From Mesostigma viride (lineage: Eukaryota; Streptophyta; Mesostigmatophyceae; Mesostigmatales; Mesostigmataceae): a stretch of 64,000 nt of DNA. This document shows, one piece after another, positions 10,501 through 20,611 of this stretch; position 1 is the first letter of the stretch, and each line of letters starts with the position of its first letter. The stretch is taken from the NCBI GenBank assembly GCA_009746045.1, contig RPFO01000333.1, positions 1,618,314 to 1,682,313 of the forward strand, in the 5' to 3' direction. A program made the position numbers and the translations under genes. The notes beneath the pieces were generated by a model. The model saw only the letters and a list, made by a program, of their open reading frames with translations, had not been told where the DNA came from and made no database searches.

Positions 10501-13100
10501 GGGGAAAACTTGCGGCATTCTTCGGACATGGCCTCCTGGCCCACAGCATCACGGCATTCACCCATGCAGCACGACGGAGCTAGCCAGCAAGCGACTCACG
10601 CGTCCCTCAAGGTACCATATCCACCCCTACAGCGGATGCCACCTATCTACACATGCGTCTATCAACCACTAGCAAACGCCACCTGTCAACCAAAAACAGG
10701 CGCACGACGTATCGAGCGCCGGACGAGGCACAATCACCCAGCGGCGAGGAGGGCTAGCCCTTGACTCCTCATGTTCCTATCCCGTAGAAGGCTCCCATCC
10801 CGTGAGATGCTCCCATCCCGTAAAACGTTCCCATCATCCCTTTAGTAATAAGCCCGTGTGGCCACACGCAGAGTAGGACGTGGAGCTGGGCACAGGGCAA
10901 CGGGTGGCTATGACCGTCATGAAACAGAGATGTGCTCAAGCCACCGTGCATGCGCATCATACTGTTTGCTGGTAAAGTTGAACCCCTCGAGCAGGTATCG
11001 GGACATGAGCGGCTTGGCACTCTGCCGGATGTGGGGGACGGGCGCAGCGGAGGAGAGCGAGGCGACGCTGGAGAGGCTGCTGCCCGTGCTGCCATCTGGA
11101 ACCCCACCAGGACAGGCAGAAGACAGAAATAGGAGACAAGTGCAAGGTCTTTTCATGCCCAATAAATGGCACACAGAATGCAGGTGTGTGGAACAAGTGA
11201 TGGGTGGGTGGGTGGGCGGGCGGGCGGGTGGGTGGGTGGGTGGGTGGGTGGGTGGGTGGGTGGGTGGGTGGGTGGGTGGGTGGGTGGGTGGGTGGGTGGG
11301 TGGGTGGGTGGGTGGGTGGGTGGGTGGGTGGGTGGGTGGGTGGGTGGGTGGGTGGGTGGGTGGGTGGGTGGGTGGGTGGGTGGGTGGGTGGGTGGGAGTG
11401 TGGGTAGGTGGGTGGGTGGGTGGGTGGGTGGGTGGGGGGTGCGGGGGGAGGAGCGGGCGGGCAGGCGGGCGGGCGGGCGGGTGGGGGGTGGGTGGTTGAG
11501 TGGGTGGGGGCGGGCGGGCGGCGGGCGGCGGGCGGCGGGCGGGCGGGCGGGCGGGCGGGCGGGCGGGCGGGCGGGCGGGCGGGCGGGCGGGCGGGCGGGC
11601 GGGCGGGCGGGCGGCGGCGGGCGGGCGGGCGGGCGGGCGGGCGGGCGGGCGGGCGGGCGGGCGGGCGGCGGCGGGCGGGCGGCGGGCGGGCGGGTGGGCC
11701 GGCGGGCGGGCGGGCGGGCGGGCGGGCAACCCTGTGCGTCCACAGGGTGGGAGACACGGGTGCTCCTCCCTGCCACTGCCACGGGATAGTTATAACAGCG
11801 AGGCGACGACAGAGCAAGGTATTGGACGGCACATGACGTGACGAGAGCAGTCCAACCCGCCCCCCCCCCCCCCCAGAGCTGACCCAACCCGACTTCACCA
11901 CCCAGCACCCACCCCTGTGTAATCTCAGCTCGAGCGGACCCCCCCGTCATGCCGCACACCTCACGCGCCACCACACAGGCGAGATGCGGGCACACACGGT
12001 CCCTAGGCCAGTCAGATACCAATGGATTCTATGTCCTGCTGGAGACCACCGCAGCTCTCCCTGCACAGGGCGGGGCGGCCATGGGGAGCGTGCTTGTGCG
12101 TAGGCACTCACTCAGCACGAGGGAGCCGTTCAGCCCTGGTATGGCTGCGTACGCCTTGGCCAGGTGCTGCAGGATGAGCGCTTGCATCGCGGTGGGGGGC
12201 AGCACGCCGCCGGGAGCCTTGTGGAACTCAAAGGTGGCGGGGAAGAGGATCGCTGGCGGCGGTGACCCAGAGGGACAAGTGGGGTGGTAAGGGCAGCGGG
12301 GCCAGGGGGGATGGGGGCCATGGGGGCGTGTGTGATGGTGATCAGCGAAAACGCTATGAGGTGTGACAGTTGCTAGGGATCATCGGGAAGCATCATGTTC
12401 TCATTGTCCTGGGTAGCATAAAGTTGGTTGGGTAGCATAAATCACTGCTACTAGTATTCTTGTCCTTCATTGTTATCAGGAGCATAGTCACGGTTCACCC
12501 AGCAGCGGCGTACTGTGCTACCGCATGCCACAGACGCATGGTTCACTGGCTGCAGAAGCAGCGTATCCCCCGGAACAGCCAGGCATGCCTCACATTAGTT
12601 CACAGATAGCTCTGGGATAGCTCAGGGTGAGGTGCCACCCAGGCCCTCTCCCGTGGCTGTAAAGCAGCTACCATCCGGCAGTGTGTTTTAGGTAAATACA
12701 AGTAATTTTTAGCATACACGCATTGACCAGTAGTGCGCCACGTAGGACGAAAGCGTGCCTAGCCATTGCTGCTAACGACAAACGCACTACCCATGCACGT
12801 AACAATAAGCTCTCCATGGGGCATGCCTGTTCCTGACCCTAGCGTGATGGGCATTGGGCGGGGTAACCTACCCGTTTCTCGCGACAACTCCCACAGTGCC
12901 AACACGAGGCACAGCGCGATGAGGAAGTTCTCGCGATTCCTCGACATCCAGGCCAGCTTTCTCGCCACAAACCCGCGGGAAAAAAGTGGCAGCAGCTTCT
13001 GCAGAATTGCCTTCTGCATACGATGCAGCCCATGACGGAGCCGTCCTGGGTTTTGAAGCTGCCCAGGGACAAGGTTTCGAGCACGCGCTAGAGCAGACAT
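1531..13100 (-). CDS. GT29 sialyltransferase-like protein, multi-exon, C-terminus not resolved
   Basis: Exons on the minus strand in coding order: 13100-12872, 12252-12112, 11095-10963, 10131-10065, 7692-7620, 6761-6667, 5589-5512, 4575-4477, 2841-2761, 1623-1531. Each is bounded by AG and GT and the reading phases join throughout. Exon 1 encodes a basic N-terminus and a short hydrophobic anchor ([15 protein letters not shown]), as in type II Golgi enzymes. The start may be the ATG at 13100 or the one at 13019; the latter gives a cytoplasmic tail of about 30 residues, nearer the family norm. Exons 5-6 join to [16 protein letters not shown] and then [16 protein letters not shown], the GT29 L-motif; [13 protein letters not shown] follows. 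The 1623-1531 exon ([12 protein letters not shown]) resembles the start of the S-motif. The rest lies below 1,531 and I could not assign it. GT29 enzymes transfer sialic acid or Kdo-like sugars in the Golgi; donor and acceptor here are unknown. A possible extra exon at 9481-9439 breaks the phase. Confidence 0.82.
1878..2195. repeat. 16-bp-type minisatellite (CCCCTACGAGTGCCAC)
   Basis: About twenty units of CCCCTACGAGTGCCAC with variants such as CTACAAGCGCCGGC. It lies in the GT29 intron between the exons at 2761 and 1623. On the plus strand it reads as repeats of [15 protein letters not shown] in different frames, which is an artefact. Confidence 0.9.
2597..2655. repeat. Short CCAGC/CCAGG array
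   Basis: About ten 5-bp CCCAG-type units in two sub-blocks, CAGCCCAGGC then CAGCC. It lies in the same GT29 intron, about 105 bp from the exon ending at 2761. Confidence 0.85.
3309..4374. repeat. 32-bp minisatellite with higher-order structure
   Basis: About 33 head-to-tail units of exactly 32 bp (core GGCAACGTTTCGCCGAGG then TAATGTCT). The units differ mainly in the joint TCTCACC, TCTAACC or TCGAACC. Around 3,685-3,910 the joints recur in threes, giving a 96-bp higher-order unit. It occupies most of the GT29 intron between exons 4575-4477 and 2841-2761. Repeat-encoded minus-strand ORFs here ([19 protein letters not shown]) are artefacts. Confidence 0.95.
4693..4785. repeat. 18-bp repeat TCCTGGCCAGAAGCATG
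   Basis: Five head-to-tail copies of about 18 bp in the GT29 intron upstream (in sense) of the exon at 4575. Confidence 0.9.
6205..6528. repeat. Compound tetranucleotide array (CCAT)18 (CCGT)54 (CCAT)9
   Basis: Uninterrupted CCAT at 6205-6276, CCGT at 6277-6492, then CCAT again at 6493-6528. The switch is a single position and both switches are abrupt. It lies in the GT29 intron between exons 6761-6667 and 5589-5512. The IHPS/VRPS and MDGW/TDGR ORFs it produces are artefacts. Confidence 0.97.
7936..9060. repeat. 45-bp minisatellite, about 25 units
   Basis: About twenty-five near-identical 45-bp units (GGGTATAGTAGTATATAGG, CAAGGAGCTGAGG, AGAACCAACGG). Because 45 is divisible by 3 and the unit has no minus-strand stop, all three minus frames stay open over more than 1 kb, giving spurious proteins of 418-521 residues. 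It sits in the GT29 intron before the exon at 7692. Confidence 0.95.
9770..9942. repeat. 14-bp repeat GGGCAGGTCTACGT
   Basis: About a dozen imperfect 14-bp units, with variants GTGTACGC and CTACATG. It lies in the GT29 intron region between the exon at 10131-10065 and that at 7692-7620. Confidence 0.85.
11198..11437. repeat. (TGGG)n array
   Basis: Nearly 60 tandem TGGG units with a few GCGGG and TAGG interruptions at the edges. In the GT29 sense strand it is (CCCA)n, ending about 100 bp upstream of the acceptor of the exon at 11095. The plus strand could form G-quadruplexes. Confidence 0.95.
11455..11727. repeat. (GGGC)n array
   Basis: Tandem GGGC units interrupted by GGGCGGC slips and a TGGGTGGTTGAG island near 11,490. 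It continues the neighbouring TGGG array after a short junction, in the same GT29 intron. Confidence 0.93.
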
Positions 13101-13679
13101 TCGGTGATAAAATTGCTAACGACGAATGATTGGTCGGCTGCCAGCCAATTTCAGAGGGGTGTCTAGGAGCAAATATCCCACGAACAAGGTAAGCCGCTAG
13201 TCTGCATTAGCTGTACAGCATCACTTGCGAATGTTCTCAGGGATAGAGACGGGCGAGAGCACACCCAAAGTTTCGAATTCTGCTCCTAGGAACACATCAA
13301 TTGCGGAGCGGGCCATTGCAGAAAGCGAGATTACTGCATCTGCCTCTCGAGGCATCGCTGCACAAAAGTGCTAGCTGATAACGTAATTGTCCCATCATTA
13401 CTGGATACTCAGGCTTGTGAGATCAGGAACTTCTAACATGAAGTCAGCAAAACAGCAGATGGCTGACCCCAGTCGTGCAGACGTATGAATTTCCTTGGGG
13501 CAAATGGACTTGTGCAACTGGTTTTCCGGTAGCCATTATTTTTATGGCGATACACTGCAGTAGACTGATCGCAGTGCATTTCTTCCATGGCTGGGTCCAC
13601 ATGGCGCGCTCTTGTTCCATGTTTGTTGCCGAGGCTGTCTACAGGTCAAATGGCACCCGGCTGGCTGCAACTTGCAAGT
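13101..13679. other. Intergenic region between GT29 and H3
   Basis: No coding region or known element is seen. It should hold the GT29 promoter on the minus strand, but I recognise no TATA box or other motif. Confidence 0.4.
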
Positions 13680-13685
13680 CAAAAT

Positions 13686-13687
<2 letters not shown>

Positions 13688-13731
<44 letters not shown>

Positions 13732-13767
13732 GTCCCACGCCGCACATGGGCAGCAGAGAATCTATGG
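13688..13767 (-). mobile_element. Very short (CAA)n-tailed retroposon, copy 1
   Basis: A (GTT)n run followed by GTCCCACGCCGC and GGGCAGCAGAGAATCTATGG. It is flanked by CAAAATTT at 13680-13687 and 13768-13775, an 8-bp target-site duplication. Read on the minus strand it is a core of about 40-45 nt with a (CAA)n tail. The same core recurs at 14048 and 28152. Confidence 0.75.
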
Positions 13768-14047
13768 CAAAATTTAGCCAGAACGGAATGAAATGCGAAT
13801 ACTTTCCGGGTAAATGGGTATTTTTTATTGACCAATAGGATCGTTAGGTTAAGAGGTACCACGTATCGACCAGCTGGTTACCCAGATAGTGATTACTTCT
13901 CACTTCAACACGCGGGAAGCTGGCATGGTTGAAGAGCACGTTAGTATAACGTATGCCAATTGGAGAGCATTACTAAATGCGTACGTCAAGAATTACTTAC
14001 GTATACTCAGGACACACCGCGCTGCGCCTCGCCGCACATTGGACGGT

Positions 14048-14109
14048 TGTTGTTGTTGTTGTTGTTGTGTCCCACGCCGCCCAAGGGCAGCAGAGAATCT
14101 ATAGTGGCC
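14048..14109 (-). mobile_element. Very short (CAA)n-tailed retroposon, copy 2
   Basis: A 62-bp insertion: (TTG)n, then GTCCCACGCCGCCCAAGGG, then CAGCAGAGAATCTATAGTGG. Flanked by a perfect 10-bp duplication ATTGGACGGT at 14038-14047 and 14110-14119. It lies in the H3 upstream region, and the duplication doubles an ATTGG (inverted CCAAT) motif. Confidence 0.8.
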
Positions 14110-14296
14110 ATTGGACGGTACTTATGCTTTAAGATGCACCTGCAAGATATCTTGGTACGCCTTCTTAAGTGACCTTAAAGGGCCAGGTCGCTGGCTCTCA
14201 GCTTCGGAAGCGAAGCGGCGCGGCGCTTACATACCATGCTTTAAACCGCCCCAAAACCGGTCCATTTCCGGATCGGCGCAGTTTTGAAAATTCGAC

Positions 14297-14304
14297 TATA
14301 AAAG
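14297..14304 (+). promoter_or_regulatory. TATA box of the histone H3 gene
   Basis: TATAAAAG lies 68 bp upstream of the H3 start codon, leaving room for a 5' leader of about 40 nt. GC-rich sequence precedes it, with GGCGCGGCGC near 14,220 and CCGGATCGGCGC near 14,268. Confidence 0.75.
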
Positions 14305-14320
14305 CCCTCTCGCAGCATGA

Positions 14321-14782
<462 letters not shown>

Positions 14783-14813
14783 AAGGCACGCTTTGCAATT
14801 CATTTCACCCAAT

Positions 14814-14831
14814 GGTGTTTCTTTAAACACC
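14814..14831 (+). terminator. Histone mRNA 3' stem-loop
   Basis: GGTGTTT-CTTT-AAACACC, a perfect 7-bp stem with a 4-nt pyrimidine loop, starts 31 nt after the H3 stop and is followed by ACCATTC. It matches the position and form of the histone 3'-processing hairpin bound by SLBP; the loop and ACCA flank fit the consensus, although the stem bases are atypical. A purine-rich AAAAAGC follows. Confidence 0.8.
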
Positions 14832-15653
14832 ACCATTCAAAAAGCTTTCGTCAAAGTCTTTGGTATGTTGTTGTAGCTTCCCGTCGTCGTCGTTGGGTTG
14901 CTGGTTGGGTTTGTGGTAGTATGCTATCGTTTTCTATTTCGTCGAGAGTCACCTTAATTTTTTATTTGTGGAACAGTTGTGCACAGCTTTGAAGCGTGTC
15001 CTTGGTTTCAGGTAGTGACGCAGCTCTGTGAACTTGTGGCATAGACGCCTGAACCTGTTGTGTGAACAAAGCACTACATTTATATGTTACTACGGCCTGA
15101 CTTGAACTACATGCCATGTATGTTTCCTGTTCCCAGCTTCTTCACATCCGCTGATGATTTCTGCTCATCAAAGCTTGATGCTGTGTACAAAGCATGCTTA
15201 CTTTGCAGTGCATGGCAAATGCTGATGTCATCAGTCCCCAACGCCTCAAGTTGGAACCCCCTTGTTTTCCTGCATGGTTGCTAGTTTTTGCACAAGATCG
15301 TGGCAATCTAACTTGTGAATTCGTATGTGGGACCAATACTGGACATATGCGCTGGTTGTCTCCTTGATATGATGTTGAATGTTGGATCCCTGGGCAGTTG
15401 TTCTGTGTATTTGTACTGCACGTCATGCTTTCGGGCGGTGCATCGACTACGCCACCAGGCAGCAGTATAACGATGTTCCTCATGTTGTCATCAGATGGAG
15501 TAACATGACGTGGCCTTTTGCCGCTGTTGCGTCGATAATGTATGGATGTTTCTGAGGGATGCACTCCTGCACCAGACCCGTGATGTGGCTGCATAGAATT
15601 GCTATGTTGCCATGAATAGCTATCCGAACATGCCCAGCCGCATGAACTAATGT
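14832..15653. other. H3 3' flank, no gene recognised
   Basis: T-rich sequence with no supported coding region. A short motif, TGGTTGTCTCCTTGATA, near 15,354 recurs near 24,270 and 57,499 and is probably part of a dispersed repeat. Confidence 0.4.
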
Positions 15654-15798
15654 GGTCCTGTCATTAAAAAAATTAAATTAAATTATAACATGCCTCCGTG
15701 GGGAGGTCATGTAGCACATATTCCATGATGGATGGGGTGGAGGAAGCCGCGTGGTCGAACTATACTAACGCTAGGCTATCTAGAAAATCCTAACTACA

Positions 15799-18700
15799 CT
15801 ACTCATCAAAACGCCTCCTCCGCTTGGGGGGAGGTGGCTTGCCCACAGGGTCGGGCGTGTGCGCCTTGACAATCTTCTTCCACCGCGTCTTGTCCTGCAT
15901 GACAGTCCAAAGACGGGAGAGAGAGTGTATGCGGTGCTCAAACTGGGCTGGGACCACTAGGTCGTCCAGCAACATCTGAACGTAGTTGGTGACAGGTTTC
16001 CCTACCCTTTTGGGAATGTCCGCGGGGCCAGGCCAGGTCAGAATATGCCGCCCTGGCTGGCCAAGCCGCTGGGGGCCGGCCAGACCAAGGGTGGTGTCGA
16101 CCTGGCTAGTGCGGGCAAGGTGTCCTACAAATGCTATCCTACGCTGCCTAATCTCGTCCGAAACACGAGGCATGCCATGATACAAAGACTCTGATGACGG
16201 ACGCTCGGAAAAACCTACGTTAAGGACCTGCCGGAGCATCCTGTAAACTGTGCCGTCGAGCCGAGCTGCCAGTTTGGGTGGGAGGGTCCACGCCTCGGCG
16301 CCATACGTGAGCACCGTGAGGACGAGGACCTTGAAGAGCATGCGTTTGCGGTGCCCGTCCAGGCCCTTCGAGCGCCAGTAAGGTGTGAGCGAACGGAGCT
16401 TGGCCCAGGCGAGGGCGATGCGGGTGTCCACATCGTCGTCGGTGTCAGGAAGCCAGCTCCCCAACAGCTTGAAGCGGTCGCGGAACGGGACCTCCGTCCC
16501 GTCGAGCAGGCGCGGCAGCGGTGGTTTACTGGAGGCCCCTATCACCATCGCCTCAGTCTTGACACTAATCTCCAACCCCACCGCCCGCGCCTCCAGGCCC
16601 AGGCAGTCCAGCCAGGTCTGAATGTGCTCGGGGCTCTCGATGAGGGTGGTATCATCCGCATAAATCAGGTCGGCAAGGCGGTACCCGGTCTAACCCCGCC
16701 GTGCTCTTTCACGTTAAGGATGTCCAAGCCTGGCTCGAACCCCTTAAGAGCAGTAAAGCGCGCACGTGCCCGGCGCATGACGTGATCCACGACAATAATG
16801 AACAGGTATGGGGACAGGACACAACCTTGCCACACCCCGTGGTGAAGGGGGAATGGTGGAGTGGTGCCCTCCGCAGTCCGCACTACTGCCTGTGAGCCCT
16901 CATACAGTCGGCGAATGGCAGCAATAAACGCAGGTGGTACCCGATCCAGAGCTAGGATGGCCCAAAGAGCCTCCCAGAGAACCGTGTCAAAGGCCTTGAT
17001 ATAGTCAACAAAAATGAAGACCAGCGGCAAACTGTCAGGGGGAAGTCGACGCACCTCCTCCATCAACCGGCGCGCGACAAACACAGCCATGACAGTGTTA
17101 CGACCACTACGGAAACCCATCTGAGACTCACCCAGGTGTGGGTCCAGCGCGGCGCGGAGCCTGTGCAGCATCATGCGCATGAAGACCTTCAGCGCGGCGC
17201 TCTGGAGGCAGACACCCCGGTAGTTGCCGGGGTCAGCAGCAGAGCCCTTCTTGTACAGCATGACGCGGATGGCCGTCTGCCACTCAGCAGGCGGAGGCTC
17301 GTCAGAGAGCAGGACACGGTTGCAGAACGCCAGCAGAAGATCCCTAACCGCCAGATCAGGGGTCTTCAGCAGCTCAGCAGAAAGGTGGTCGGCACCGACC
17401 GCTGCATCGTACCGCAGGCGAGCAAGGGCGCCGTCCAATTCCTCCAAAGTGAAGGGGGGACGACGTCGTCAGTGGCAAGGCGGCCCTCCTGCAAGGCGGG
17501 GACTTGGTAGTCCGCGGCCGAGGAGGGGGGCGCCGGTGGCGGCGGGGGTCCGGCGACCCCGAGGCGGGCGGCCGTCTCGGGGTGCAGCGGCGGGGGGGGG
17601 CGCGAGCCCCACCGGTCAAGGAAACATTGTGGGCCAACCAGCGGTCAAGGCTTACCGGCGCCGTGCCGTCCCCCGTATGCTCCACCGGGGTGCGCTGCCG
17701 CCGGCCGCCGAGCCGGTCGAGGTGGTACCACATGTCCTTGCCCTGGTTGCGGCCTGGCAGGCCTTGGCATCCGCGATGCACTGGGCCGCCTCCGCGTCCT
17801 GAGCGTGCTCGTAGGCCTCCACAAGGGCGGCCTTGAGCAATGGTTTCTGCAGCGGGTCCCGGTTACGCTTGAGGCGGTGCCGGGCGGCCAAGACCTTGGG
17901 GTCCTGGCGGTAGAGCGGGCCGGGGCGGCGGCGGGGCATGACCGGCAGGTGCCGGGCCGCCAGCAACGGGGCACGGGCCGCAAAGCCCGCAAAAATGGCT
18001 GCGTTGGGGGCACCATTGTCCAGCTCGTCGACGTCCGCCCGGGCGTCCAGTGCCGACAGGTACTTCCGTCGGCACCAGTTCCGCTCGTGCTCGGCGTCCG
18101 TCCAGTCCTCAGGATCTCCCTTGACCGGACGTAGAGCAGACCAGTCAGGGCGGACCACTGGGCGCGGCGCGTGGGGACGTGGAACCGGAGCCGAAGGGTC
18201 GCGCGCACCAACCGGTGGTCAGAGCACACCGTGGGCGTGTCAAACACTCGGGCGTCCAGAACCGAGGTACACCTGGGCTGCCGTACCACCACGTAGTCCA
18301 GACAGGCCTGACGGCCGTTAGGGCCACGAAAAGTGACCAAGTCCTGTGAGGGACGTTGGAATTGACAGTTGACAGCAACCATCCCGCTATCCCGCAAAAA
18401 GGCAGAGAAAAGGGGAGTATTGGCGTTAGCTTCCGTGTCAGCAGGCGCAAAGCGACTGCCAGCAGTGCCCACGGGGAGCGTGGCATTGGCGTCGAGCAGC
18501 ATAACCAAAAAGTGGCGGGCCGGAGTGACCCTCTCAAGGTCATGCAAAGATTCGAAGAACTCCTCACGGGCCGAATCAGGTAGACCACTGTGGGGTGCGT
18601 AGCCCACCCCCACCGTGAGGTGGTGTTTAGACCGCCCCTCGACAGAGGTGAAATGTGCTACCATAAGGCGTGGGTTAGAAACTTAAGCGTGCTGAGGCTA

Positions 18701-19263
18701 GCAACTGCCAGCGGCGAACACAAAAGACCAACACCACCTTGGCCAGACGTACCGCTGCCAGCGAAGTAAAACCGCCAGCCACCCGCCAAGCGAGCAGTGC
18801 TCACCAGGCCAAGTGGCACCGTGCGGCGGTGTTCCTGGACGCCTAATATAGATACACGATGCTCAATGCAAAATGCGACTAGCTCCTCGATCCGGCAGCT
18901 ATGGTCGTCATCTAGCAATGTGCGGGTGTTAAAAGTGGCAAGGGCCAAGGATGCCTGCTGGCCCACCAGGGGAGAACGACGATGGGTGATGGGGGTGGGT
19001 GCGGCGGGGAATGGAGGTGGGGGTGGAACGGAGGGGGGAAGGGAAGCGGTGGAAATAGTGCTTTTCATCGCATTTATTTTGTCCTGCAGGCGTAGGATGC
19101 GAGCCTGCCGCCTGCTCTGGGTATTCGGGGATGCTTGCGCAACGCAGAGGCGTAGGAAATCTAGCATGCGTTGGGTGTTGCTAATCTTGCTGCTGAGAGC
19201 TGTCGTTCTGGCCCGAGATACCGGCACCACCATGTGTCTCAGTCGACTGTTAGGTCGATGCAT
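15799..19263 (-). pseudogene. LINE ORF2: endonuclease-reverse transcriptase, frameshifted
   Basis: The N-terminal APE-like endonuclease reads LATFNTRTLL and ILGVQEHRR (19263-18658), then after a frameshift YAPHSG, LLDANATL and CSDHRLVRATLRLRF (from 18664), matching the Asn, Glu, Asp and SDH catalytic positions. A linker at 18158-17652 is in another frame. The RT domain (17447-16665) has LYKKGSAADPGNYRGVCL, FIFVDYIKAFD (motif A) and VWQGCVLSPYLF (motif B); a further frameshift near 16,680 precedes LIYADDTTLI (motif C). The thumb and C-terminus (16581-15799) carry TYGAEAWTL and RQRRIAFVGHLAR, common in APE-type LINEs. At least three frameshifts make it inactive as read, although all catalytic motifs survive. 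Confidence 0.9.
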
Positions 19264-19337
19264 GGTAGTGGAACGGGACTATTTAGAGGCTGTCCCCGAA
19301 GCCTGTTAGCCGCGAGCCGACGAGGAAGGTTGTCTAC

Positions 19338-20531
19338 CTACTGTCTACCAACAGAGGCAGCACCCTTCTGGCTAGACGCCTGACGAGACTCCGCTCCGGG
19401 GGTGTTAATCGGAACACCTGTAATCCTGTGCCCATCAAAGAATGCTGCAAAGGAGCCATCCTGAAGCAGACGCAACTTAATGCGCTTACCCTTGGTCTCT
19501 TGCTTCTTGGTCTCCTGGACGATGGTGCTGTTCCACACCGCGCTCCTCGCCTTCAGTTGAGCCGTCGTGTAGTCCTCGTCGAGGCTGAAGTCACCGCGTT
19601 GGAGCAGACGACGTGCTCCCAGCACGAGGCGTTTGTCGTGCATGGAGGCCATGGTGACGACGACCAGGCCCAGAGGGCCTGGCAGCCGAATGGCACGTTC
19701 AATGGCAACACGGTTCTGGAGCTGCAGCTTCCCCAGAAACGCTGGGCCGCGCAGCTCCTCGGCAAGTGAGTGTGCTGTCTCCTGTGCTGCCGCGCCTTTC
19801 TGGAAGCCTTTGATTACCATATTGCGTTGGCGTTGCTGCACTGCATTCTGGGTGACCGCAGCGGTAGCTGCAGACTTGGCCGCCTGTTGAACAATGGTGG
19901 TCAATTGCTTGCCGGTGACATCGGCAAACGTGGTAGTTTTGGCAGGGGCTGCCATGGCTTTCTTCAGCTCCAGCATCGTCTCCTTCAGGACCTTAATGTC
20001 GCCCTGCACGGTCGTAAAAGACTGTGCGAGGTCCTGCAGCGGCACGGTAGTGTCGGTCGCGGGGGCTGGCCTGGCGATGGGTGTCGCCGGCAGCTCGACA
20101 AGTTCAGAGCAGCACGAAATAAGACATGCAAGACGGCAATCCTTGGGCTCCAAAGCATCAATGGTATCCGAAGGAGCGTCCATAACCTGGCCGGTGCGAG
20201 GGTGGCGAATCGGGGCGTTGTGTTCGTAGCGGAGCTGCAGCACGCGTCGCACCTCGGCGTCGCTGAAGCCAAGGAAGGCAGCGATGTCGTCCAGGCTCAA
20301 ACGTGCGTCTGGCATGTAGAATGAGGAAGAAATGGAGTCCGGCAAGGAGGTTTCAACCGCTATCGGCGTTGCTTCCGAAGTCGCTGCCGAAGTCTTGGTG
20401 CGCTTGTTAGCGGCTTTCTTGGCCGCGGCAATGTCGGTGGCGATTTTGTTTGCAGCAAGTTTGTCCTCGAGAGACTCGGCAGCAAGAGCTGAAGACGATG
20501 CGGGGGCCTCCATGGCTACGTTTAATAGCAC
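19338..20531 (-). CDS. LINE ORF1 protein
   Basis: An intact 397-residue frame. The N-terminal third is Ala-rich and low in complexity. Residues of about 60-120 contain a short helical segment (LSLDDIAAFLGFSDAEV). A predicted coiled-coil stretch follows (FTTVQGDIKVLKETMLELKK). The C-terminal part has the RRM-to-CTD pattern of LINE ORF1 proteins: NMVIKGFQKG, then NRVAIERAIRLPG, then LDEDYTTAQLKARSAVW and a closing basic segment with LRLLQDGSFAAFFDGHRI. ORF1 proteins coat the element RNA and act as nucleic-acid chaperones. The start could be Met1 or the ATG six codons downstream. It sits directly upstream of ORF2 in the same element. Confidence 0.85.
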   Translation of the reverse strand: MLLNVAMEAPASSSALAAESLEDKLAANKIATDIAAAKKAANKRTKTSAATSEATPIAVETSLPDSISSSFYMPDARLSLDDIAAFLGFSDAEVRRVLQLRYEHNAPIRHPRTGQVMDAPSDTIDALEPKDCRLACLISCCSELVELPATPIARPAPATDTTVPLQDLAQSFTTVQGDIKVLKETMLELKKAMAAPAKTTTFADVTGKQLTTIVQQAAKSAATAAVTQNAVQQRQRNMVIKGFQKGAAAQETAHSLAEELRGPAFLGKLQLQNRVAIERAIRLPGPLGLVVVTMASMHDKRLVLGARRLLQRGDFSLDEDYTTAQLKARSAVWNSTIVQETKKQETKGKRIKLRLLQDGSFAAFFDGHRITGVPINTPGAESRQASSQKGAASVGRQ

Positions 20532-20611
20532 CTAGACGATGGCAGGGGGCGCAGGCGCACGGCTCACGTGCGTGGTGCCGCCATAACGTGCAGAAAAATA
20601 GGTCCTGTCAT

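Larger units (their letters stand above)
15665..20600 (-). mobile_element. Full-length two-ORF non-LTR retrotransposon (LINE)
   Basis: A 4.94-kb element flanked by GGTCCTGTCAT at 15654-15664 and 20601-20611, an 11-bp target-site duplication. On the minus strand the order is a short 5' UTR, ORF1 (20531-19338), a 74-bp spacer, ORF2 (19263-15799) and a 3' UTR. It ends in a small hairpin (CCTCCCCACGGAGG) followed by an AT-rich repeat tail (TTAAATTAAATT on the plus strand). Endonuclease type and C-terminal features suggest an APE-type LINE; I cannot place the clade with certainty. Confidence 0.93.

Noticed and set aside
11198-11437. Telomere-like repeat
   Set aside because: TGGG is not a known TTTAGGG- or TTAGGG-type telomere unit and the array is internal, with genes on both sides.
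10917-12022. Long HPPT/ARPP and VGGW frames
   Set aside because: Products of the TGGG and GGGC arrays. Only 11095-10963 within this stretch is supported as an exon.
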